Positions 1 through 8,476 of a stretch of 24,080 bases of DNA are shown here, in pieces (position 1 is the first letter of the stretch; each line of letters opens with the position of its first letter). Below the pieces are notes generated by a model. The model was given only the letters and a program-made list of their open reading frames with translations, did no database searches and was not told the DNA's origin. The DNA comes from Gemmatimonadota bacterium (lineage in GTDB: Bacteria > Gemmatimonadota > Gemmatimonadetes > Longimicrobiales > UBA6960). The stretch covers positions 17,534 to 41,613 of the forward strand of contig PAUA01000043.1 of the NCBI GenBank assembly GCA_002712565.1, given 5' to 3'. Position numbers and translations under genes: made by a program.

Positions 1-1449
1 GAGCATAACCCCAAATGCCGCTGTACCACGGTCATTAGCGGAGAGCCTCTTCCCCTAAGGATTGGGCCCGGACCACACCTATTCGTCGATGACGTGTTTG
101 TTGCCAAATCCGAGAATCTTGCCTATACGACAACTCATCCGGAACGCTGCGACACTCCACTCATTGAGGGTGCAACGAACAGAAACAGTCAGATTGTCTC
201 TCGCGACCGAATCGCTCCGGGCGCGGTGATGCACGATACGGAAACTAGCTTATTCCGTATGTGGAATTGGAAGGCAGGAAACTCCGTCCGCTCCGAGCTT
301 GTCCATCGAACATCGAACAATCCGAGTTGCTGGCCAGAGAGGGGTGAAACCGTATTCTGCTTTGATGGGTTTGGCTCCAAACTCATCGACAGCAGTCCGT
401 ACTGCGACGACGAACTGCGCCGCTTTAAGTTCGCCTATTTCAATTATGAGCCTCCGATGGGCACGTGTGTCGCCTTCTCTCCCGACGGAATTGAGTGGGA
501 GCCTTATGCGGCCAATCCGGTACTACCGTTCTATCCAATCGGCGACCCGCAATGGGCTAACGGTGTCGGTGATATCACCGATCCATTTTGGGATTCGATC
601 AATCGACAGTACGCAGCCTTCGTAAAGATGCCTTCAGCTTCTGCTCAAGAATTCGGTGTGCAATCTCGTACGGTGAAGCAAGGCTTGGGGATTCGGCTCA
701 CGGCTCTCACCACAAGTACGGACTTTATGCACTGGACCCGGCCACGGCGCGTGTTCATTCCTGACGAACTAGACGAAGGCGTAACCGAATTCTACGGAGC
801 CGAGGTCCTGCCACGGAAGAATATCCTGATCGCATTCGTCCGCATTTTGCGTGACGATGTAGCTGCCGAATCTGACGGGCCGATCGAGGGAATTGGTTAC
901 ACCACGATCGCCACGAGCCGCGACGGGAAGAGTTGGCAACGACACCGCGACGTTTTTCTCGATCGAAGCTCGATGGCAGGTGCTTTTGATCGGGCCTTCG
1001 CATGGATCTACGCCACACTCGAATGGCAGGATCGAGTGTATCTCTACTACGCAGCCTACAACGAAGGCCACAAAACGGGGCAACGCAGCATCGGCCTAGC
1101 CAGCTTGCCCCGCGACCGTTTCGTCGGACTCGAATCCCGCGGCTCGATGGAAGGGCATCTGGTCACACCGTTGCTTATCCACACGGGGCAGCAGATGGAT
1201 TCCCTCTGGGTGAATGTCAATGCCCGGGGGGGAGAACTACGGGTACAAGTCAGGGACGCCAGGAACCGTGTTATCGACGGGCTGTCATTCGATGACTCCA
1301 AAGCTGTGATAAGCGACTCTCTTGCGCATCAAGTCGAGTACCCAACCGATCTTAGGGCGCTACAAGGCCTACCTTTTCGTCTCGAATTTGCGCTCCGTGA
1401 CGCCACCTTGTTTTCCTTCTCCTTGGGCGGCTCCCACTCCGAGCGGTGA
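1..1449 (+). CDS. Glycoside-hydrolase-like five-bladed beta-propeller protein (5' end cut by window)
   Basis: The reading frame is open from base 1 without a stop, and the codons before the first GTG (94) encode a stretch, LFVDDVFVA, that reads as normal protein. The gene therefore begins outside the window, and 94 is not trusted as a start. Visible repeats have the style of GH32/GH43-type propellers: a short 'FSPDGIEWE' blade near 120-130 of the 451-residue part, 'DITDPFWD' near 160, 'TSRDGKSWQRH' near 275 and 'DRVYLYYAAYNEGHKTGQRSIGLASL' (two adjacent blade strands) near 315-340. The last ~100 residues look like a beta-sandwich tail. No catalytic acid pair can be assigned, so the enzymatic role is unproven; a carbohydrate-binding or glycan-trimming role is inferred from the fold and the neighbouring glycan genes. 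It converges on the minus-strand locus. Confidence 0.6.
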   Translation, partial: EHNPKCRCTTVISGEPLPLRIGPGPHLFVDDVFVAKSENLAYTTTHPERCDTPLIEGATNRNSQIVSRDRIAPGAVMHDTETSLFRMWNWKAGNSVRSELVHRTSNNPSCWPERGETVFCFDGFGSKLIDSSPYCDDELRRFKFAYFNYEPPMGTCVAFSPDGIEWEPYAANPVLPFYPIGDPQWANGVGDITDPFWDSINRQYAAFVKMPSASAQEFGVQSRTVKQGLGIRLTALTTSTDFMHWTRPRRVFIPDELDEGVTEFYGAEVLPRKNILIAFVRILRDDVAAESDGPIEGIGYTTIATSRDGKSWQRHRDVFLDRSSMAGAFDRAFAWIYATLEWQDRVYLYYAAYNEGHKTGQRSIGLASLPRDRFVGLESRGSMEGHLVTPLLIHTGQQMDSLWVNVNARGGELRVQVRDARNRVIDGLSFDDSKAVISDSLAHQVEYPTDLRALQGLPFRLEFALRDATLFSFSLGGSHSER

Positions 1450-1451
1450 TC

Positions 1452-1510
1452 AAACAAAAGCGGCAACCTATACGCTCAAATCGCTCTGATACAGAGCAAT
1501 GAGGTTGCCG
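1452..1510 (-). terminator. Rho-independent-type terminator of the glycan locus
   Basis: Arms CGGCAACCT (1461-1469) and AGGTTGCCG (1502-1510) are perfectly complementary over 9 bp and enclose a second perfect 6-bp hairpin, GCTCTG-ATA-CAGAGC (1483-1497). Read on the minus strand, the structure is followed at once by CTTTTGTTTG (1460-1451), a T-rich tail. It lies about 50 bases beyond the stop codon at 1563, where transcripts of the long minus-strand locus should end. It may also slow plus-strand transcripts leaving the propeller gene, but that side lacks a T tract. Confidence 0.7.
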
Positions 1511-1562
1511 TGCCAAAACGAGCTAAGCCCCAAGATGCTAACGGCTTTTCGAGACAACCCCT

Positions 1563-3074
1563 CTACCGACCTCTGAAGGCCATCGCGCGCAGGATTGAAC
1601 GCGTCAAAACCACGATATCCAGCCATGTGGACTGATGCTTTATGTAATAGAGATCGTACTGAAGCTTAACGAGCTGATCTCCCTTAGTCGCTGCGTAGCC
1701 TTGACGCACTAGGCCCCATCCGGCCATGCCCGGCTTGACGGCGTGACGAACCCGATAAAACGGAATCTCCTTTTCCAGCCGCTCGACGAATTCAGGGCGC
1801 TCAGGACGCGGCCCGACAACGCTCATGTCTCCATTAAACACGTTCAAGAACTGTGGAAACTCGTCGATGTGAAGTTTGCGGAGGATACGACCAACGCGGG
1901 TGATTCTTTTGTCTTTCTTTTGTGCCCACATTGGGGTTCCCTTCTCAGCATCGGGAATCATTGTGCGTAACTTGTAGATCTTGAAGAGACGGCCACCTTT
2001 CCCTACACGAGGTTGCGTGTAAAAAATCGGGCCAGGCGAGTCAATATAGATCGCTAGGGCGATGAACGGCAGGATAATCCCGAGCAGCAGCAGGCCTAGG
2101 CTCGAGAACACGAAGTCAAAAATTCGTTTGGCCGTTGGCCCGAGAGTTCCCGAGCCAGGATGCTGGAGCGGCATTGCCACGTACCAGTTAGCCTGCACAT
2201 GCTCGACTGGAACGTGGCCTGTGAGTTGCTCATAGAGGTCAGACATCGGGATGATCTCGACGCCGCGTTCTAAGCACCCCATCAAACATTGGAGCAGCTC
2301 GGCGTCGATGTCATGGTTGATCGCCAGTATCAAGCTTTTCACCCGCCGGCTGCTCAGAAGTTCATCGAGGTCATTCCGGTTCCCGATAACCCTCGGTGCG
2401 TCGGGCGGTGCCACCTCCACGGAGGTATCGGTGGCAGCTGTCCGGCCAGCCATGACAGCCATCTCTGCTTTTGCGGGATCGTCATCGATGAAACCAACGA
2501 TGTGATAGGTATCATCCCCGTGCTGGCGAAGCGCTTGCAAAACAGTGCTTCCAGCCCAACCCGCACCAATGATAAGCGTGCGGCGACGAAAAAATAGTCG
2601 CGCTAAAGTAGCAACGTAAAAGGCGCGTCCAATCAGAAGGAACGTGAGTGCCATTACTGGGAACAGCACTAAGTAGCGGCGCGACGGGGGCAGAGAAGGA
2701 GTCAGATACGGAATCAACATAAAGATGAGTATGGCCAGAAATCCCGACTTGGCCACAGCCTCGGCCGCGTCCGACATGTGAGCCGAGCGCCTCAGGTTGT
2801 ATGAGTCAAAAGCGTTGGCAAGCACCAGATAGATGCTACTCAGGAGGAAAAACCAGTGCGGGTACAGAAGGAGCAGCTGCAAACCAGACGCGTAATCTGG
2901 CCGCAGGCCCACACCCCAAGCGAGCGCCACGTTGATCGCCAAGAGGTCCAGTGCCACCAATAAAAGGCGCCTCTCGGAGATTTGAATCGGAAAATGGAAA
3001 GGCTCGCGTGTCTCCCCGAGTTCCCTGTGGGAGGAACCGGGTTCCGGGTCGGGCTGGATCTTTAGCTTAGCCAT
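1563..3074 (-). CDS. Undecaprenyl-phosphate sugar-1-phosphate transferase (long polyprenyl glycosylphosphotransferase)
   Basis: Membrane enzyme expected to move a sugar-1-phosphate from a nucleotide sugar to undecaprenyl phosphate, the first step of lipid-linked glycan assembly. Residues about 30-155 form four hydrophobic segments. Residues 165-295 are a Rossmann-like domain starting LIIGAGWAGS. A further hydrophobic segment near 330-350 leads into the bacterial sugar transferase domain, with DSPGPIFYTQPRVG, the KLRTM motif, LHIDEFPQ and the VGPRPERPEF motif. About 500 residues is normal for WbaP/WcaJ-like enzymes. I chose the ATG at 3074, four bases after the upstream stop. GTG codons at 3089 and 3110 are in-frame alternatives that would overlap the previous gene. 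The sugar transferred cannot be read from the sequence. Last gene before the terminator. Confidence 0.93.
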   Translation of the reverse strand: MAKLKIQPDPEPGSSHRELGETREPFHFPIQISERRLLLVALDLLAINVALAWGVGLRPDYASGLQLLLLYPHWFFLLSSIYLVLANAFDSYNLRRSAHMSDAAEAVAKSGFLAILIFMLIPYLTPSLPPSRRYLVLFPVMALTFLLIGRAFYVATLARLFFRRRTLIIGAGWAGSTVLQALRQHGDDTYHIVGFIDDDPAKAEMAVMAGRTAATDTSVEVAPPDAPRVIGNRNDLDELLSSRRVKSLILAINHDIDAELLQCLMGCLERGVEIIPMSDLYEQLTGHVPVEHVQANWYVAMPLQHPGSGTLGPTAKRIFDFVFSSLGLLLLGIILPFIALAIYIDSPGPIFYTQPRVGKGGRLFKIYKLRTMIPDAEKGTPMWAQKKDKRITRVGRILRKLHIDEFPQFLNVFNGDMSVVGPRPERPEFVERLEKEIPFYRVRHAVKPGMAGWGLVRQGYAATKGDQLVKLQYDLYYIKHQSTWLDIVVLTRSILRAMAFRGR

Positions 3075-3078
3075 TGTC

Positions 3079-3999
3079 TCAATGCGCACTACCTTTCCGT
3101 GTTCCCACACGCCGCTCTCCCCAGAGCAATCTCAATGAAGCAGTGAAGAACCTAGCCAGCACCATCAGGGCGATAAGCCAGCCATATAGCGGAAAGAAAC
3201 GATTCCTTGGATATCGGCAAAAAATGATCCACGGGTTTCGATGATAGTAGTACAGGGAGCGAAAGAAACGGATATTGGTACCACCTTTCCCTCCAGAGTG
3301 AATAACCTCGGCCTTTGGCAGGTACACTACGCACCAGTCAGCTGCCGCTATCCTGTAGCACCAATCGAGATCCTCAGAATACTGAACCAAAGTTTCGTCA
3401 AAGGCACCGAGTTGCTGGATGACCTCACGGCGCACCATCATGCAGGCGCCGGACAATGACTGCACTTCGTGCGTTTCCTCCGGGTTAGCGTAGCGCAGTA
3501 AGTATTCACCTAACGCCCGATTATGCGGAAAAAGTCGATCCAAACCCACCGAGTAAGCAAAGCTCGACAGCGGCGACAAAAATCCACGCCGGCACTGCGG
3601 CTGCAGGGTACCGTCATCGTTGAGCACCTTGGGACCAACAGCACCAGCGGCGGGATGCTTCTTGAGATAAGCCACCATGGCGTCTAGCGCACCGGGTAAT
3701 ACCTGAGTATCGCAGTTGAGAACCAGAACGAAATGTCCGGCGGCAGTGTTAATTAACAAGTTGTTGGCCTTTGCATAGCCAAGGTTTTCGGAATTCACTA
3801 TGACACGGGCCTCCGAAAAAACCGCGGTTACAGCTTCGGTACAAGACCGCGGCGAGGCATCGTCTACGACCAGAATCTCGTAGTTGCAACGCGTATCGCT
3901 GTTACGAATCGAGTTTAGGCAGCGCGAAAGATAGTCGGGCGCATCATAGTAAGAGATGCAGATCGACAGCTCGATAACCTTGGTCGGGGGCTCAGTCAC
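3079..3999 (-). CDS. GT2-family glycosyltransferase
   Basis: A GT-A fold transferase of the WbbL/rhamnosyltransferase type, adding a sugar to the growing lipid-linked glycan at the inner membrane. Visible motifs: ILVVDDASP at 42-50 (nucleotide-binding strand), ENLGYAKANN at 71-80, LNCDTQV at 94-100 (the family's D-x-D position, here N-x-D), GACMMVRRE at 184-192 and GAFDETLVQYSEDLDWCYR at 198-216 (acceptor and catalytic region). A hydrophobic helix at about 268-292 near the C-terminus probably anchors the protein to the membrane. Its GTG start overlaps the stop of the preceding gene as GTGA, indicating translational coupling. Donor and acceptor are unknown. Confidence 0.92.
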   Translation of the reverse strand: MTEPPTKVIELSICISYYDAPDYLSRCLNSIRNSDTRCNYEILVVDDASPRSCTEAVTAVFSEARVIVNSENLGYAKANNLLINTAAGHFVLVLNCDTQVLPGALDAMVAYLKKHPAAGAVGPKVLNDDGTLQPQCRRGFLSPLSSFAYSVGLDRLFPHNRALGEYLLRYANPEETHEVQSLSGACMMVRREVIQQLGAFDETLVQYSEDLDWCYRIAAADWCVVYLPKAEVIHSGGKGGTNIRFFRSLYYYHRNPWIIFCRYPRNRFFPLYGWLIALMVLARFFTASLRLLWGERRVGTRKGSAH

Positions 4000-5744
4000 G
4001 GTAGCGTCAGATGATCGGCTGGCACCGGTGTCGATGGGGCTCCTTCGCCGCCCGCGGCGTACGACTCAGCTGGATAGATGAAGTCGGCGCCATTGAGGAT
4101 GCCATCACAGATGACGTCTAGGCCGAGGCTTCGCCCAGGCGCCAAGCTATCGATGCTGTCAAGACTCAAGTCGAATCCGAATAATCCGCCTCTTCCCGGC
4201 TGTACGAATTCCAGTGGGATCATTCTCCGAAAAAAGTAATGGTAAGCATATTTTCGTGCTCGCTCCCTGGTCGGACCATCAAGGCGTCGGTTCAGTGGCA
4301 GCTGATCTAGCAATTCGAAGTACTCTTCGGGGGTCGACGCGTCAAAGCTGAAACCCTTGTTTCGAATCCAAGCCTCGCCGGCTACAACCACCGGAACCCC
4401 AAAGGCAGAAAGCTCGATTCCCATCTTGGTGGCATAGATCAAGACCGTGTCACAGTTGAGCATGACCTCATAGGTACTGATTCGGCTCTCGGCGGGAATG
4501 ACAAAGACGTTGTCGGGCAATACCGAAAAAGCCTGATTGAGCTCATCTGAGATGGTTTGCCTAGCTGGGAGCTGGCCGCTCACTTCGGCTGGATGGGCCC
4601 GAATTATCAACTGTAAATCTTGTCTGCGGGCAAAATACTCGACCGTGCGAACGGTCCAATCGAGCAGACTCGGAAAAGCATTTGCCGCATAATGTAGCTG
4701 CGCATCCCACAAAACATTGGTCAGCATGCCGATCCATGGCTTGTTAGGGTCAAGCCCCAAGGAGCTGGAAATCTCTTCAAGGCTCTCGATCGGCTGCCTA
4801 TTGAACGAGATCCAGTCGCGGCTGCCGCAACGACGACTCTCCAGGTACTCCATCAGAGAAGAATCGAACTCCGGAGCCCAAGGAATTTCTTCCCACTTGG
4901 CTGTTGACTCGTCGATAAACGTCTTGTGATACGTATCGTCTTCGCTGAAGGTGAAGCAACCTCGCCTATATGCAGGGTGCCATGTAGCGACCCTTGCTCC
5001 CCGAGCCCTAAACTGCTCACAGATGATCCCTTGCGGCACGTAGAGACCATGGTGGAGCACAACGTTGTCGAATTCCATCTCGTCGAGGAGCCCTCTCGTG
5101 GCCTCTGCCGTCAACAAGGCAGCCCGGAAATACGACCTCAGAACCTCTTCACCGCGCGGCTCTCTGTCCAGTGAGCCGCTGGCGAAAAAGCGCAGAGCAC
5201 CAGCGAGCGCATGCTCGCCCACCGCGATGTTGCCAAACCGATAGCCGGATATATCTCCAGCGGGGAGACCAGCAGCCAGTTCCCCAATTTCGTGACGCCG
5301 CAAGTCAGTCACGTAGCTGCTAAAGCGATGGACCGGAACATCTAGTGCCTCGAAGACCGAGGCAGTAGGTTCGGTACAAGTTCGGCAAACATCGTGGCGA
5401 GAGCCGTGACGGAGGAATTTGTCTTGGTTCGGGTAGAAGTAAGCGTCGACGAGCTGGCACGCGGGCAAGAAGCTGTCGCAAAGGAACACGTGCGGCTCTG
5501 CTCCCCGGAGCTTCAGCGCCATAGCCAACAGGCTATCTAGCCGACTAGCTGGTTGATATGCGCCTAGACTCGTCGCCAATAAAACGCGTTGGCTCTCTCC
5601 AGTACAAACCTGAGTCGTCTCATCAAGATTCAATAGCGCCTGCCACCACAGGCCCAGCGCGCGTGTCTTGCGGGCACGCGACCAACCTGTGAGGCGCTTG
5701 ACAGCATGCAAGCGTTTAAACGACTGCTTAAGTCGGTGGTTCAC
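3996..5744 (-). CDS. Capsule-polysaccharide-type GT-B glycosyltransferase
   Basis: A 582-residue protein resembling capsule polysaccharide biosynthesis proteins with a GT-B fold. The N-terminal domain holds VLLATSLGAYQPASRLDSLL at 54-73, a CRTC cluster at 120-123 and VVLHHGLYVPQG at 228-239. The C-terminal domain has LIIRAHPAE at 379-387, and a stretch at 422-455 where ISTYEVMLNCDTVLIY is followed by a glycine-rich helix and VPVVVAG, the usual nucleotide-sugar site of this type. There are no transmembrane helices. The start is a GTG at 5744 without a good Shine-Dalgarno site of its own, but a seven-codon reading frame just upstream (5764-5741) ends in a TGA sharing bases with this GTG, suggesting coupled initiation. 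It could be a transferase acting on a keto-sugar acid; this is inference. Confidence 0.7.
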   Translation of the reverse strand: MNHRLKQSFKRLHAVKRLTGWSRARKTRALGLWWQALLNLDETTQVCTGESQRVLLATSLGAYQPASRLDSLLAMALKLRGAEPHVFLCDSFLPACQLVDAYFYPNQDKFLRHGSRHDVCRTCTEPTASVFEALDVPVHRFSSYVTDLRRHEIGELAAGLPAGDISGYRFGNIAVGEHALAGALRFFASGSLDREPRGEEVLRSYFRAALLTAEATRGLLDEMEFDNVVLHHGLYVPQGIICEQFRARGARVATWHPAYRRGCFTFSEDDTYHKTFIDESTAKWEEIPWAPEFDSSLMEYLESRRCGSRDWISFNRQPIESLEEISSSLGLDPNKPWIGMLTNVLWDAQLHYAANAFPSLLDWTVRTVEYFARRQDLQLIIRAHPAEVSGQLPARQTISDELNQAFSVLPDNVFVIPAESRISTYEVMLNCDTVLIYATKMGIELSAFGVPVVVAGEAWIRNKGFSFDASTPEEYFELLDQLPLNRRLDGPTRERARKYAYHYFFRRMIPLEFVQPGRGGLFGFDLSLDSIDSLAPGRSLGLDVICDGILNGADFIYPAESYAAGGEGAPSTPVPADHLTLP

Positions 5745-5764
5745 CGAACGCTATGCTCGAGCAT
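5741..5764 (-). CDS. Candidate seven-codon coupling ORF (MLEHSVR)
   Basis: Between the HAD gene and the capsule-type transferase, the minus strand has a strong Shine-Dalgarno sequence GGAGG, five bases, then an ATG (5764). Seven codons later a TGA overlaps the GTG start at 5744 as GTGA. The strong ribosome site thus serves the mini-ORF and not the long gene, whose own start lacks one. The most economical reading is termination-reinitiation feeding the transferase. It could instead be a chance frame. Confidence 0.35.
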   Translation of the reverse strand: MLEHSVR

Positions 5765-5775
5765 TCCAGCCTCCA

Positions 5776-6468
5776 TCAACGGTTGCCAGCCACCGATGTT
5801 GGCATGACCTTGGAAAAGAATTCATCAGGCTCTGGCAACTGCTCAATGGCCCACCAGGGATCGTACTCAACGAGTTCGTCTAAGGTATAAACCCCTGTAG
5901 CGACAGCAACGGTTCGAGCACTAATAACCTTCCCGCAAGCGATGTCCTTCGGCGTATCACCAATCACATATGTGTCTTCCGCCCGTACGTCGCCGTGACG
6001 TGAGCGTGCCAAGTCGAGAGCACGACGTGCGATCGTCGCGCGGTCGTCACCATCTTCAGAGAAGGCACCACCGTCGAAATATCCCGAGAGTCCATAATGC
6101 GTCAGCTTAGCTTGGGCACCAATCGCCGTATTACCAGTGAGCGGTATCGAAACCACATCCGGGAAACTCTTAATGTGGTCAAGTATCTTTACAACGTTCG
6201 GCAGGGCATGCCCGGTCCGCATCGGCAAACAAGAAGGTAAGAGTTCTTCGTAGCGCCGCAGGGTGGGGACTACACGGTCAAGACCAGCACCGCATTCTTT
6301 CGCTAGCTTGCCCGCGATCTCAGCGTCAGTCAGACCCGCCGTGGGAAAAGAATCGAGGGAGCGATCAGAACCTAGTACTTCTCTGATTGCTCCTTCCCAA
6401 GCAAATACCCCTGCTCTCGCGGTTGACAGCAAGGTGCCATCGATGTCCCAGAACAGGACGACGGTCAA
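5776..6468 (-). CDS. HAD-superfamily phosphatase (phosphoglycolate-phosphatase-like)
   Basis: All HAD motifs are present in order: WDIDGTLL at 7-14 with nucleophile Asp8 and acid/base Asp10, the LTGNT motif II at 110-114, a basic residue at about 143 for motif III, and VIGDTPKDIACG at 168-179 for motif IV. A helical C1-type cap lies between motifs I and II. The start is a TTG that overlaps the transketolase stop as TTGA; it is the only choice that keeps the nucleophile strand intact, and the overlap points to coupled translation. In KDN and mammalian sialic acid synthesis, a HAD phosphatase removes the 9-phosphate after the synthase step. A similar role on a phosphorylated keto-deoxy acid or aldose phosphate is inferred from the neighbours. 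Confidence 0.88.
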   Translation of the reverse strand: MTVVLFWDIDGTLLSTARAGVFAWEGAIREVLGSDRSLDSFPTAGLTDAEIAGKLAKECGAGLDRVVPTLRRYEELLPSCLPMRTGHALPNVVKILDHIKSFPDVVSIPLTGNTAIGAQAKLTHYGLSGYFDGGAFSEDGDDRATIARRALDLARSRHGDVRAEDTYVIGDTPKDIACGKVISARTVAVATGVYTLDELVEYDPWWAIEQLPEPDEFFSKVMPTSVAGNR

Positions 6469-8441
6469 GACGATGGCTCCTGCATCGCCGCCGCTATCGA
6501 GTCAGCCAAGCTCCCGGAATCGAGACGGTGAAATTTCTGTACTTCAGCAGTCCCTCCGCATTCCGGGATTTCCGTAAGACCAATTTGTCCAGCGCGGATG
6601 CCACCGCAATTCATCTCAGCGAGCTTGCTAAGGACCATCTGCCCCTGACCACCGTGGACATAGTGGTTATCGAGGGCGAAAACCCAGCCGCACCCGTCAA
6701 TGGCTTCGCGTAGCCATTCACCGTCGATACGATTGAGCCATGGCAAATTGATCACCCTTAGACTCACGCCGCTATTGTCTGCCAGATGCTCAGCAGCGTG
6801 CCAAGCGTTTGATAGCAACCAAGGGCCATAACCGATAGCAACGACATCGGTACCATCGCGCACAACAGCCCCACGCCCTTCAATCATCTCGTAGTCATCA
6901 GGAAGGGTGAATGGCATCTGCCATCCCATCGAACACAGCCGGAGGTAGCTACTCTGGTCGGTCCCATTGAGGCAAAACTCCAAAGTCTTAGTAACTTCTA
7001 TTTCCATGCAAGGCTCAATGAGAATCAGCTTCGGAACCGCACCAAGCGTCGAGATGTCGCGCACGGATTGATGCGAGTGGCCCGGCCCACCTGGCAACAA
7101 ACCCGCCAACGAGCCGACATAGATGACCTTTTTATTCTCCGTAGCGTTGTTATAGATCTGCTCGTTCGGGCGCGTCGACAGAAAACATGCGAAAGAATGA
7201 GCGATGGGAGTCATTCCCATCAAGGCCAACCCCCCCGCTTGCGAAACCATGTCCTGCTCGGCGATTCCACACTGGATGTACCTATCGGGAAACCGCTCCT
7301 GGTAGGGAATCAAGCCGCAATCGAGAATGAGATCGGCGTCAAGAACGACGATGCTCGGGTCGCGCTCTGCCTGCTCGACAAGGGCCTTTGAATATGCGGC
7401 AACCAGGCGCTCCTGTTTGCCGTGCTGTCTCCTAACCAAGCGGTCCGAACGCTGAAGCGGCAGATCGTCGATCCCAGCATCCGCGAGTATGCCGCGGGCG
7501 GATTCGAGGAGTTCCTCAAGCCCGCGATCATACTCATCGTCAGTCGGCGCACCACTGTGATAATGGTAAAAACCGTCTGGCCCAATGGCTGCCGACTCCA
7601 TGAATGAAACTCCCTTGCCCTTGATAGTGTCGGCAATCAGCACCTTAGGCTTATCAGTAACAGCCTCTAAATCACGCAGGGTTGCATTCAAGGCCCCGAA
7701 GTCGTGCCCATCGCAGCGCGCCACATACCAGCCAAAACCGGCAAATTTCGCTTCCAGATCACCAAGGGGGCTAACGTCGCGGACCCAAGTGTCAGACTGG
7801 ATCTTGTTGTGATCCACGATGGCAGTGATCTCACTCAAACCGCGGCGGGCTGCCGATGACAGCGACTCCCAAATCTGGCCTTCCTGAAGCTCGCCGTCCC
7901 CGGTCATGACAAAAACTTTGCGGTCGATGCCATTGAGTCGGTTGGCCTCCGCCATCCCTTTGGCTTTCGAGATACCCATGCCGAGCGAACCAGTGTTGCA
8001 GTGCAGGTAAGGCGTTTCAACGTGCGGGTGGCCAGGCAAACCGTGCAGGCGGCGGAGTTGGTGGATAAGCCCAAAATCCAACAAGCCGCGGGCAATGAGA
8101 ACAGCGTATTGCGAGGGCGCATCGTGCCCTTTTGACGAAAAGAAAATGTCACAGTCCCCGTCGCCATCTTCAATGTTGCGCAATTCTTCAAGGTAAACCC
8201 AGGACATGATGTCGAGCGAGCTGAAGCAAGTACCAAGATGGCCGGAACCAGCCTTAGCAACCATGTAAAGAACGTTAATGCGACAGAGTGCGGAAAAGAT
8301 TGCCGCCCGCTGCTCGGCGCTTACATCCAGCCCGGAGAGTCGGTCAAACACCTCAGCAGGCACATACGAAAGTTGCCCAGGTAGGTCGCTATGGGATGCT
8401 GGCACTTGTTTCGTGTCCATCGCCGATTGCTGTGCGGTCAT
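6465..8441 (-). CDS. Transketolase-family thiamine diphosphate enzyme
   Basis: Complete single-chain enzyme of 658 residues. The N-terminal thiamine-diphosphate domain shows AKAGSGHLGTCFSS (62-75), SSKGHDAPSQYA (102-113) and the cofactor motif GDGELQEGQIWES (181-193) closing at VDHNKIQ (209-215). The pyrimidine-binding domain has the catalytic glutamate in CGIAEQDM (391-398, Glu395) and GGPGHSHQSVRDI (451-463). The C-terminal domain carries DNHYVHGGQG (591-600). The 451-463 region differs from the DGPTHQP-style segment of housekeeping transketolase, suggesting a specialised substrate. ATG start with GAGG five bases upstream. Its place between a CMP-sugar synthetase and a phosphatase suggests it makes or trims the aldose precursor of the locus sugar; two-carbon ketol transfer is family knowledge, the substrate is inference. 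Confidence 0.9.
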   Translation of the reverse strand: MTAQQSAMDTKQVPASHSDLPGQLSYVPAEVFDRLSGLDVSAEQRAAIFSALCRINVLYMVAKAGSGHLGTCFSSLDIMSWVYLEELRNIEDGDGDCDIFFSSKGHDAPSQYAVLIARGLLDFGLIHQLRRLHGLPGHPHVETPYLHCNTGSLGMGISKAKGMAEANRLNGIDRKVFVMTGDGELQEGQIWESLSSAARRGLSEITAIVDHNKIQSDTWVRDVSPLGDLEAKFAGFGWYVARCDGHDFGALNATLRDLEAVTDKPKVLIADTIKGKGVSFMESAAIGPDGFYHYHSGAPTDDEYDRGLEELLESARGILADAGIDDLPLQRSDRLVRRQHGKQERLVAAYSKALVEQAERDPSIVVLDADLILDCGLIPYQERFPDRYIQCGIAEQDMVSQAGGLALMGMTPIAHSFACFLSTRPNEQIYNNATENKKVIYVGSLAGLLPGGPGHSHQSVRDISTLGAVPKLILIEPCMEIEVTKTLEFCLNGTDQSSYLRLCSMGWQMPFTLPDDYEMIEGRGAVVRDGTDVVAIGYGPWLLSNAWHAAEHLADNSGVSLRVINLPWLNRIDGEWLREAIDGCGWVFALDNHYVHGGQGQMVLSKLAEMNCGGIRAGQIGLTEIPECGGTAEVQKFHRLDSGSLADSIAAAMQEPSS

Positions 8442-8476
8442 GAATACCTCGCGCTAAAGCTCCGAGTTCGAGTCGT

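Noticed and set aside
94..1449. Taking the GTG at 94 as the start of the propeller gene
   Set aside because: The frame is open to base 1 and the upstream residues look like normal protein, so the gene is cut by the window.
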